Source of the DNA: Chitinophagia bacterium
GTDB lineage: Bacteria; Bacteroidota; Bacteroidia; Chitinophagales; Chitinophagaceae
DNA length: 5,040 nt
NCBI GenBank assembly: GCA_010027295.1
Contig: RGVM01000241.1
Span: forward strand, 1 to 5,040
Reading direction: 5' to 3'
The notes under the pieces are model-generated. The model searched no databases and was not told the DNA's origin. It was given only the letters and a program-made list of their open reading frames with translations. This document shows, in pieces, positions 1 to 5,040 of the stretch. Each line of letters begins with the position of its first letter. The first letter of the stretch is position 1. The position numbers were made by a program, and so were the translations under genes.

Positions 1-751
1 TACGCACGGCGGCGATGTCTCCCGCCAATCCGTGCAGGTATACCCCCAGAAGGCAGGCATCCTCGGCCGGATAACCCCGGGCCAGCAGACCGGTCAGGAC
101 CCCCGTCAGGACATCGCCCGATCCGGCCGTCGCCATCCCGGGATTGCCGGAAGCGTTGACAATGGCACGGCCATCCGGCGTGAGGATACGGGTTCCGGGC
201 CCTTTACTTATGATATATATGTGATTAGCTATAGCCATCGCAATAGGATCGGAAGATGCTCCGAAGAGTCTTTTGTATTCCCCCGCATGGGGCGTGAGGA
301 TGGTTCCGGGCGGCATTCCCAGCCAAAGACTACTGTCATTTGACAGGAGGTTGAGTGCGTCCGCATCCAGTACCAGCGGGGCTTTGGCGGCATATGCGGC
401 GCCCAAGATGGCGAGATGCGCGGGATGACTGCCAAGACCGGGGCCTATGCCTATGGACTGGAAGCGACCCGGACGAAGGGCATCCGCCACCTCACCGGTC
501 TCACAGACATGGAAGACGGCTTCCGGAACCGATATCTGAAGAATGGGGTAGGAGGGTGGCTCTACGAAGCATGTCAGCTTACCGACACCGCTGCGCAGAC
601 AAGCCCTAGCTGCCAGGATGGCCGCACCCAGCATGCCATATGAACCAGCTATCAGGGCAGCGTGACCCATGCTGCCCTTGTGTGCATCTCCGGGTCTGGG
701 GCGAAACAGATGGCGTGCCTGGACGAGGTCGGTATAGTCTGATCCCGGCAT
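1..751 (-). CDS. nnrD: ADP-dependent (S)-NAD(P)H-hydrate dehydratase, stand-alone NnrD domain, C-terminus cut by window edge
   Basis: This cytoplasmic repair enzyme dehydrates the S form of hydrated NADH or NADPH back to the active cofactor, using ADP in bacteria. The frame is open for 250 codons from ATG 751 and runs off the window. Visible family motifs: HKGSMGH (residues 24-30) followed by a Gly/Ala-rich nucleotide-site segment to about 60, GIGPGLG (101-107), LVLDADALNLL (126-136), ILTPHAGEYKRL (151-162), and the signature NPGMATAGSGDVLTG (203-217), whose Asp213 aligns with the conserved catalytic Asp. Free-standing family members such as Bacillus YxkO have about 275 residues, so some 25-30 are missing. 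There is no room for the NnrE epimerase domain often fused in front, because the upstream gene stops at 776. TTG 769 in the same frame is an alternative start; ATG 751 is preferred as it gives a normal N-terminus. No clear ribosome binding site is seen. Probably co-transcribed with the upstream hydrolase (24-base gap). Confidence 0.93.
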   Translation of the reverse strand, partial: MPGSDYTDLVQARHLFRPRPGDAHKGSMGHAALIAGSYGMLGAAILAARACLRSGVGKLTCFVEPPSYPILQISVPEAVFHVCETGEVADALRPGRFQSIGIGPGLGSHPAHLAILGAAYAAKAPLVLDADALNLLSNDSSLWLGMPPGTILTPHAGEYKRLFGASSDPIAMAIANHIYIISKGPGTRILTPDGRAIVNASGNPGMATAGSGDVLTGVLTGLLARGYPAEDACLLGVYLHGLAGDIAAVR

Positions 752-775
752 GTCGGGGCGCTTTATCAATTGAGC

Positions 776-1933
776 TCATTCGTCATCCCCCGAGTCCATA
801 TCGAGCCCAATGATGCTCGAATACAGCGTGCGGGCCTGGTAGATCCTATTGTTGTAGCGGTTGCCGAGAACTATGACTGTGGCAGAATCTTCCGGTATCC
901 GACCGAAGACTGTGTTGTTCCCATGCCACCATCCGTTGTGGAAAATGACCCTCTCACCCTTGGGAAAATCGATGAGCCGCCATCCCAATCCATAGTTTCG
1001 AACACCGGGCTTCTCATGGCTGTACGGCTTGTAGGCGGCTGCCAGAGTCTCCGGCCTGAAAAGCCTCCCCTCGGAAAGCGCCATATCCCATCGCATCAGG
1101 TCCCGCGGCGTACTGTAGATATTCTTGTCGCCATAGACCGCATCGAGCCAGGAGAAAGGTTCCGGTCTTCCACGGTGGTCGTAGGAGGGAATTGCGTAGT
1201 CAGACTTGTCCATCGAGAAGACATAAGTGCTGTTCATGCCCAGGGGGCGGAAAAAGCTCTCACCCAGGTAGTCGGCATAGGAACGGCCGCTTGTGTTCTC
1301 GATGACAAGCGCCAGCATGGCGTAGTTCGTATTGCTGTATTCGAAGAACCGGTCGGGAGGATTGACGGGGATCCGTCTCCGGTTCCGTACCATGAAATCC
1401 AACAGGTCGCGGTTGGTCAGGACACGCTGTGTATCCCATCCGAGGGATTCCATGAAATGTACGTAGTTGGGGATACCGCTACGATGGTCCAGCAGGTCGA
1501 TGATTCGTACACCAGGGAAAGGGAATCCGGGCAGATGACGAGACACGGTGTCATGGATGTCGAGTGCGCCCTGTTCCTGGAGCTTTAGTACAGCCATGGC
1601 CGTGAATGTCTTCGAGACGGATGCGAGGTGCAGTGCGCTGCTCGTGTCCATCGGCTCGACCCGATCGAGACGCCTTCTGCCCGCATACGCCTCGAACACG
1701 ATGCGTCCACGATGCGCCACAAGCATCCCCCCATTGAAGCCTGAAGGCAGGAGCACCCGCTTGTAGAAGGCAAGCGAAGAGTCATGTATCCGCTTTGACT
1801 CCGGATTCAGGTCGGCTTCTTGATTCGTACCCGACCCGTTCGTTTTTGCTTCGAATGACGCCCACTTGAATCGCATGTCATCGGCTGATTGACAACTGCT
1901 AAGGAAAACGAGAAAGAGCAAGTACTTCTTCAT
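776..1933 (-). CDS. Lipoprotein serine hydrolase, beta-lactamase/PBP fold (class C-like family)
   Basis: A 385-residue protein of the beta-lactamase-related serine hydrolase family (Pfam Beta-lactamase, PF00144), which includes class C beta-lactamases, D-alanyl-D-alanine peptidases and various esterases. The three active-site motifs are present: SVSK (residues 105-108, nucleophile Ser105 and Lys108), YSN (199-201) and HNG (332-334, in the place of the KTG box). DHRSGIPNY (149-157), GDKNIYSTPRDLMRWD (268-283) and YGLGW (314-318) are further family landmarks. The N-terminus is a lipoprotein signal: two lysines, a hydrophobic run, then the lipobox LSSC with Cys14, so the protein should be lipid-anchored on the periplasmic side or outer membrane. 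The ATG at 1933 is chosen because it begins exactly at this signal; an upstream in-frame TTG at 1960 would add nine residues, including acidic ones, that spoil it. The substrate (peptidoglycan peptide, beta-lactam or ester) cannot be told. The gene leads the minus-strand pair with nnrD. Confidence 0.92.
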   Translation of the reverse strand: MKKYLLFLVFLSSCQSADDMRFKWASFEAKTNGSGTNQEADLNPESKRIHDSSLAFYKRVLLPSGFNGGMLVAHRGRIVFEAYAGRRRLDRVEPMDTSSALHLASVSKTFTAMAVLKLQEQGALDIHDTVSRHLPGFPFPGVRIIDLLDHRSGIPNYVHFMESLGWDTQRVLTNRDLLDFMVRNRRRIPVNPPDRFFEYSNTNYAMLALVIENTSGRSYADYLGESFFRPLGMNSTYVFSMDKSDYAIPSYDHRGRPEPFSWLDAVYGDKNIYSTPRDLMRWDMALSEGRLFRPETLAAAYKPYSHEKPGVRNYGLGWRLIDFPKGERVIFHNGWWHGNNTVFGRIPEDSATVIVLGNRYNNRIYQARTLYSSIIGLDMDSGDDE

Positions 1934-1968
1934 CGGCACATCAAAGTCTGGGGCTATCAATTCAGTCG

Positions 1969-1976
1969 CAAAGTTA
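1969..1976 (-). promoter_or_regulatory. Candidate Bacteroidota -7 promoter element for the serine hydrolase gene
   Basis: Read on the minus strand this is TAACTTTG, a full match to the Bacteroidota sigma-ABfr -7 consensus TAnnTTTG. Its last base is 36 bases before the ATG at 1933, a sensible leader length. No convincing -33 TTTG lies at the usual spacing of about 19 bases: the nearest TTG (2003-2001 on the minus strand) is about 24 bases away. The call depends on the organism being a member of Bacteroidota. Confidence 0.4.
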
Positions 1977-1977
1977 T

Positions 1978-1985
1978 TACTTTCG
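1978..1985 (+). promoter_or_regulatory. Weak candidate -7 promoter element for serA
   Basis: TACTTTCG differs by one base from TAnnTTTG and lies 22 bases before the serA ATG. No clear -33 element is seen upstream. It sits just beside the minus-strand element at 1969-1976, and the two share the inverted repeat AAAGT-TATT-ACTTT (1970-1983), so the divergent promoters may be interlocked or the repeat may be an operator. Weak evidence on its own. Confidence 0.22.
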
Positions 1986-2007
1986 CCCCTAAATCCCCCC
2001 CAACGAA

Positions 2008-3246
2008 ATGGCCGACAGGAAGCCCACCAGCTACCCGAAGGACAGGATACGTATCCTGCTGCTGGAGAACATCAGCGAGACCGCCTACAGGCTGTTGCGA
2101 GATGCCGGATACAGCGATATAAGAAGGATCAGCGAGGCGCTGGGAGAAGAAAGACTCGCGGAAGAGATACGCGACGTGCATCTCCTGGGCATCCGTTCCA
2201 AGACACAGGTTACGGAGCGTGTGCTAAAGCAAGCCAACAAGCTCCAAGCCATCGGATGCTTCTGCATCGGCGTGAACCAGGTCGATCTGAAAGCAGCCAT
2301 GCAGCATGGGGTGGCTGTTTTCAACGCTCCCTACAGCAACACCCGCTCGGTCGCGGAGATGGTCATTGGCTCCTCCATCATGCTCATCCGCCGGATACCG
2401 GACAAGAACCGTGCAGCCCACGAAGGCATATGGATGAAGGATGCAAAGGGAAGCTACGAACTCAGGGGAAAGACGATGGGCATCGTGGGTTACGGAAATA
2501 TCGGAACCCAGGTAAGCGTCCTGGCCGAGGCCTTGGGGATGAAGGTCCTCTTCTACGACATTGTGACCAAGCTGCCCCTTGGCAATGCTTCCGCCTGCAG
2601 GTCGCTGAAGGATCTCGTCAGCCAATCCGATATCGTTACGCTTCATGTACCCGAGACGGCGCAGACCCGCAACCTTGTCAACAAGGGCCTTCTCAAACAC
2701 TTTAAGAAAGGTTCGATTCTTCTTAACCTTGCACGTGGAGAAGTGGTCGACCTGGAAGCGCTCCGAAAATCTATGGAAGAAGGCGTGGTGGGCGGCGCAG
2801 CCGTGGATGTGTTCCCATGGGAACCTGAGAAGAACGGAGATAGGTTCGAGACACCGCTGCAAGGTATGCCCAACGTGTTGCTCACGCCGCATATCGGGGG
2901 GTCAACAGAGGAGGCGCAGCAGAATATCGGCGAGGATGTCAGCCGCAAACTCCTCCAATACCTCGATATGGGTATATCCACCGGATCTCACAGCGTGCCT
3001 CCCCTGAGTCTGCCACCCCAGGAGGGCGCCCATCGCATCCTGCATATCCACCGGAACGTACCCGGTGTGCTCTCCGAAATCAATACAACACTCTCCGAGA
3101 ACCGTATCAACATCCTCGGGCAGTATCTGAAAACCAATGATGAGATCGGGTATGTCGTTCTCGATCTCGACAAGAAACTCTCATCCGACGCCGCAAAACT
3201 GCTCAAGGATGTGAAGGAGACCATCAAGGTACGGCTCCTCTACTGA
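2008..3246 (+). CDS. serA: D-3-phosphoglycerate dehydrogenase with C-terminal ACT domain
   Basis: Oxidises 3-phosphoglycerate to 3-phosphohydroxypyruvate with NAD, the first committed step of serine synthesis in the cytoplasm. At 412 residues it matches the E. coli type (410) and aligns with it almost throughout. Substrate site: IRSK (62-65). NAD site: GYGNIG (161-166) and Asp184. Catalytic residues: Arg243 (in LARGE), Glu272 (in WEPE) and His295 (in TPHIGGST), each three positions beyond E. coli Arg240, Glu269 and His292. Trp142 matches E. coli Trp139, involved in cooperativity. The ACT domain (about 341-412) keeps His348, Asn350 and Asn368, equivalent to the E. coli serine-binding residues His344, Asn346 and Asn364, so feedback inhibition by serine is expected. 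The ATG at 2008 is used because the N-terminus fits the family; the leader before it is C-rich (seven C at 1995-2001) with no Shine-Dalgarno sequence. It is the first gene of a pair with the kinase at 3246. Confidence 0.97.
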   Translation: MADRKPTSYPKDRIRILLLENISETAYRLLRDAGYSDIRRISEALGEERLAEEIRDVHLLGIRSKTQVTERVLKQANKLQAIGCFCIGVNQVDLKAAMQHGVAVFNAPYSNTRSVAEMVIGSSIMLIRRIPDKNRAAHEGIWMKDAKGSYELRGKTMGIVGYGNIGTQVSVLAEALGMKVLFYDIVTKLPLGNASACRSLKDLVSQSDIVTLHVPETAQTRNLVNKGLLKHFKKGSILLNLARGEVVDLEALRKSMEEGVVGGAAVDVFPWEPEKNGDRFETPLQGMPNVLLTPHIGGSTEEAQQNIGEDVSRKLLQYLDMGISTGSHSVPPLSLPPQEGAHRILHIHRNVPGVLSEINTTLSENRINILGQYLKTNDEIGYVVLDLDKKLSSDAAKLLKDVKETIKVRLLY

Positions 3247-4298
3247 TGATTCCTATGGAATACAGCGGCTCCGCACAAGACATACTCGCCTTCTACGGCA
3301 TCCCATCCGGCACGCATTCCGTACGCGCCTTCGGGACGGGTCTGATACATACCACCCTGATCGTCGAAGATGCTGGCGGAAAGCCTGCTTTCATCCTGCA
3401 GCGTGTCAATGACGCCGTATTCCGGAAACCGCTGGACATCTCTTCCAACCTCGATTATCTCGGCAAACACCTGTCGGCCAATCACCCGGGCTACCTGCTT
3501 CCCCTTCCCACACCCACACTCGATGGGCAACCCTACGCGCGGCCCAATGGTGCCTGGTGGCGCATCATCCCCTATGTCCCGGGCTCTCATGCGATCGATG
3601 TCTGCGAGAGGCCGGAGGATGCTTACGAGGCCGCCCTGCAGTTCGGGACCTTCACCTCCCGTTTCGAAGGGATCGATGCCGCACAACTCAAGGATACTAT
3701 TCCCTCCTTCCACGACCTCTCCTTCAGGTGGCGCCAGTTCATGACAGCTCTCCAGGACGGGGACATTGAAAGGATCCGGGAATGTAACGAAGAGGTCAGG
3801 ACACTTCGATCCCTCGCCGACATCGTAGACACCTACCAGCGGATTTGCAAGGAACCCTCATTCCGGCGAAGAGTCACCCATCACGATACCAAGATCAGCA
3901 ATGTCCTTTTCGATGAAGGTCGAAAGGGCCTCTGCGTCATCGACCTGGATACGGTCATGGCAGGGTATGCCATCAGCGACCTGGGCGACATGTTCCGCAC
4001 CTACCTCTCCCCCCTGAACGAAGAGTCATCCGATTTCAATGCCATCCATGTGAGAAGGGATTTCCGGGTGGCGATACTCGAAGGCTATTCGGAACGCATG
4101 TCTGACCTCCTGTCGGAACCAGAGAGGCGGATGCTGGACTATGCCGGTGAATTCATGATCTACATGCAGGCCATGCGGTTTCTGACAGACCATATCAACC
4201 GGGATGTCTATTATGGGGCTTCCTATCCGGGTCAGAACCTTGTCAGGGCCAGAAACCAGATCAGACTCCTCGCCGAATACAGGGATTCCCTCCGCTGA
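3246..4298 (+). CDS. Phosphotransferase-family (APH/choline-kinase fold) small-molecule kinase, resembling N-acetylhexosamine 1-kinase NahK
   Basis: A 350-residue cytoplasmic kinase of the aminoglycoside phosphotransferase/choline kinase fold (APH, PF01636). N-lobe: a glycine-rich nucleotide loop FGTGLIHTT (29-37) and FILQRVN (49-55), which carries Gln-Arg where many APH enzymes have the ATP-binding lysine; NahK-type proteins look similar here. C-lobe: Brenner motif THHDTKISN (211-219) with catalytic Asp214 and metal ligand Asn219, then CVIDLDTVMAG (230-240) with metal ligand Asp233 in the DFG-like position, and DLGDMFR (245-251). The last two motifs are particularly close to NahK, which phosphorylates GlcNAc/GalNAc at C1, so a sugar-1-kinase is the best guess. 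Other APH-fold substrates (choline, homoserine, methylthioribose, aminoglycosides) cannot be excluded, and antibiotic resistance is unlikely from the likeness. The start ATG overlaps the serA stop as TGATG (3244-3248), implying translational coupling; ATG 3255 in frame is a possible alternative. Confidence 0.88.
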   Translation: MIPMEYSGSAQDILAFYGIPSGTHSVRAFGTGLIHTTLIVEDAGGKPAFILQRVNDAVFRKPLDISSNLDYLGKHLSANHPGYLLPLPTPTLDGQPYARPNGAWWRIIPYVPGSHAIDVCERPEDAYEAALQFGTFTSRFEGIDAAQLKDTIPSFHDLSFRWRQFMTALQDGDIERIRECNEEVRTLRSLADIVDTYQRICKEPSFRRRVTHHDTKISNVLFDEGRKGLCVIDLDTVMAGYAISDLGDMFRTYLSPLNEESSDFNAIHVRRDFRVAILEGYSERMSDLLSEPERRMLDYAGEFMIYMQAMRFLTDHINRDVYYGASYPGQNLVRARNQIRLLAEYRDSLR

Positions 4299-4306
4299 CC
4301 TGTCAA

Positions 4307-5040
4307 TCATTTCGCCTTTGGTGGAGGGGTGACTTCCGTAGTGTCACCTTCCAGTACGGGGAGCCGGTAGTTGCCAGTATCTATATGGGTGGAAGGGAAG
4401 GCCCCAGCCAATGCATCCACTTCCGCAGCCTTCACTCTCGTCCTGAAAAGGTAGAGGCTCCGGAGTTTCTTCAGCGATGCGAGGGACCGGAGGGCATTGC
4501 CTGTGATCTCCGTGCCGTTCAGGTTGAGTTCTTCCAGTTCCGTCAGTGTGGCCAGCCTGGAGAGACCTGCATCGGTGATGCGGGTATCGGTGAGGTTGAG
4601 CCTGCGGAGGTTGCGGAGCTCGGAGAGCGATGAACAACCTGCGTCCGAGATGTCCGTTCCTGCCAGGTCGAGGACCAGTAACTGTTCCCGGATGCCGCTG
4701 AGCAGTGCCGCTACCGAGTCGGCCGGTCTTTCCAGGTTCTGGAAGTTGACCCGAAGGTAGTTCCTGGAAGGGTCCAGCGGCATCACCAGTATCCCCAGGG
4801 ATCGGAGTGCCTGCAACACGGATGCCGGCGCAGCCTGCACCTCTTCGACGGGCAGCAGGGAGGGGGATGTTGCACTTTTCGAGGAAGACCCGGTCCGGAA
4901 GGAGGCGAGGAAAGTCTTGTCCGATTCGGTCTGGGGGATATCACGGACCTTCTTTTGAAAGTCATGCCCAGTTCTGATCCACCATTCCAGCAAGGCCGTT
5001 TCCGCCGCCGTCAGTTGGGGCTTGCCTTTGGGGGGCATAT
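4307..5040 (-). CDS. C-terminal part of a c-type cytochrome (PSCyt1-type) protein with leucine-rich repeats; N-terminus outside window
   Basis: The 243 visible residues (counted from the Met at 5038) start with MPPKGKPQLTAAETALLEWW, the closing segment of the Planctomycete-type cytochrome c domain (PSCyt1, PF07635), in which the Met of MPP is the expected distal haem ligand. That Met is therefore internal and not the start; the CxxCH haem site and any membrane segments must lie beyond 5040. A polar, Ser-rich linker (about 31-62) follows, then an alpha/beta segment (63-116) and four leucine-rich repeats of exactly 24 residues (120-215), then a Pro/Thr/Lys tail. Comparable Bacteroidota proteins carry an N-terminal multi-pass membrane region, the cytochrome domain and LRRs, and are expected to face the periplasm; their role is not established. 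The gene converges on the kinase with 8 bases between the two stop codons, and no U-rich terminator hairpin is seen between them. Confidence 0.88.
   Translation of the reverse strand, partial: MPPKGKPQLTAAETALLEWWIRTGHDFQKKVRDIPQTESDKTFLASFRTGSSSKSATSPSLLPVEEVQAAPASVLQALRSLGILVMPLDPSRNYLRVNFQNLERPADSVAALLSGIREQLLVLDLAGTDISDAGCSSLSELRNLRRLNLTDTRITDAGLSRLATLTELEELNLNGTEITGNALRSLASLKKLRSLYLFRTRVKAAEVDALAGAFPSTHIDTGNYRLPVLEGDTTEVTPPPKAK
4394..4681 (-). repeat. Four tandem leucine-rich repeats, 24 residues (72 bases) each
   Basis: Within the cytochrome/LRR gene, residues 120-143, 144-167, 168-191 and 192-215 follow the pattern LxxLxLxxTxITDxGLxxLxxL. The period is exactly 24 residues with no indels. 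The first three repeats fit closely (DLAGTDISDAG, NLTDTRITDAG, NLNGTEITGNA); the fourth (YLFRTRVKAAE) has decayed and likely caps the solenoid. The similarity is at protein level; the DNA copies have diverged. Such repeats normally form a curved protein-binding surface. Confidence 0.85.

Noticed and set aside
32..643. Three overlapping plus-strand open frames of 75 to 103 codons at the left end.
   Set aside because: The minus strand here encodes an uninterrupted NnrD with all its motifs; the plus-strand frames are shadows without recognisable sequence.
727..779. An ATGA stop-start overlap (ATG at 779-777) at the end of the hydrolase gene as the start of the next gene.
   Set aside because: That ATG is in a different frame from NnrD and does not lead into its motifs; the NnrD frame begins at ATG 751 or TTG 769.
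770..1588. A 272-codon plus-strand open frame antisense to the serine hydrolase gene.
   Set aside because: It lies wholly opposite a gene with all three active-site motifs and a lipoprotein signal, and its translation shows no recognisable domain. Long antisense frames are common at this GC content.
2224..2892. A 222-codon minus-strand open frame antisense to serA.
   Set aside because: serA is clearly coding along this stretch with NAD-site and catalytic residues in place; the antisense translation shows no family likeness.
3246..4298. An aminoglycoside-resistance gene, as automated labels might suggest from the fold.
   Set aside because: The C-lobe motifs are much nearer to NahK-type metabolic kinases, and the gene is coupled to serA with no sign of mobile elements.
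4326..4350. A hairpin GGTGAC-9 bases-GTCACC near the convergent gene ends as a terminator.
   Set aside because: It lies inside the 3' coding end of the LRR gene, has only six perfect pairs, and no T-run follows it on either strand.

Overview
The window holds five protein-coding genes, two of them cut by the window edges, packed with almost no spare DNA. No RNA gene, mobile element, CRISPR array or tRNA was seen. The likely source is a bacterium of the phylum Bacteroidota, of moderately high GC (mid-50s percent by eye). The grounds are a lipoprotein with a short signal peptide, weak or absent Shine-Dalgarno sequences before the starts, a perfect match to the Bacteroidota -7 promoter consensus TAnnTTTG, and a cytochrome-c/leucine-rich-repeat protein of a kind common in Bacteroidota and in Planctomycetes/Verrucomicrobia. 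The phylum is an inference and no finer placement is claimed.

Layout. Positions 1-751 (minus) carry most of a free-standing ADP-dependent NAD(P)H-hydrate dehydratase (NnrD), whose last residues lie outside the window. Positions 776-1933 (minus) encode a lipoprotein serine hydrolase of the beta-lactamase/penicillin-binding-protein fold, which ends 24 bases before the nnrD start and is probably co-transcribed with it. A 74-base divergent intergenic region (1934-2007) separates this pair from a plus-strand pair: serA (2008-3246), a full-length D-3-phosphoglycerate dehydrogenase with an ACT domain, and a kinase of the phosphotransferase/NahK-like family (3246-4298), whose start overlaps the serA stop by one base. 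Eight bases further on, converging from the right, is the C-terminal part of a c-type cytochrome (PSCyt1-type) protein ending in four 24-residue leucine-rich repeats (4307-5040, minus).

How they fit together. SerA makes the first committed step of serine synthesis, and its serine-sensing ACT residues are present. The coupled kinase could act in sugar or amino-acid/amino-alcohol metabolism, but its substrate cannot be read from the sequence. NnrD repairs damaged, hydrated NAD(P)H. The hydrolase is anchored outside the cytoplasmic membrane. The genes look like housekeeping and envelope functions. I did not find evidence of a new defence, mobile or regulatory system. The points most worth checking are the serA-kinase coupling, the stand-alone NnrD, and the two face-to-face promoter-like elements in the divergent region.
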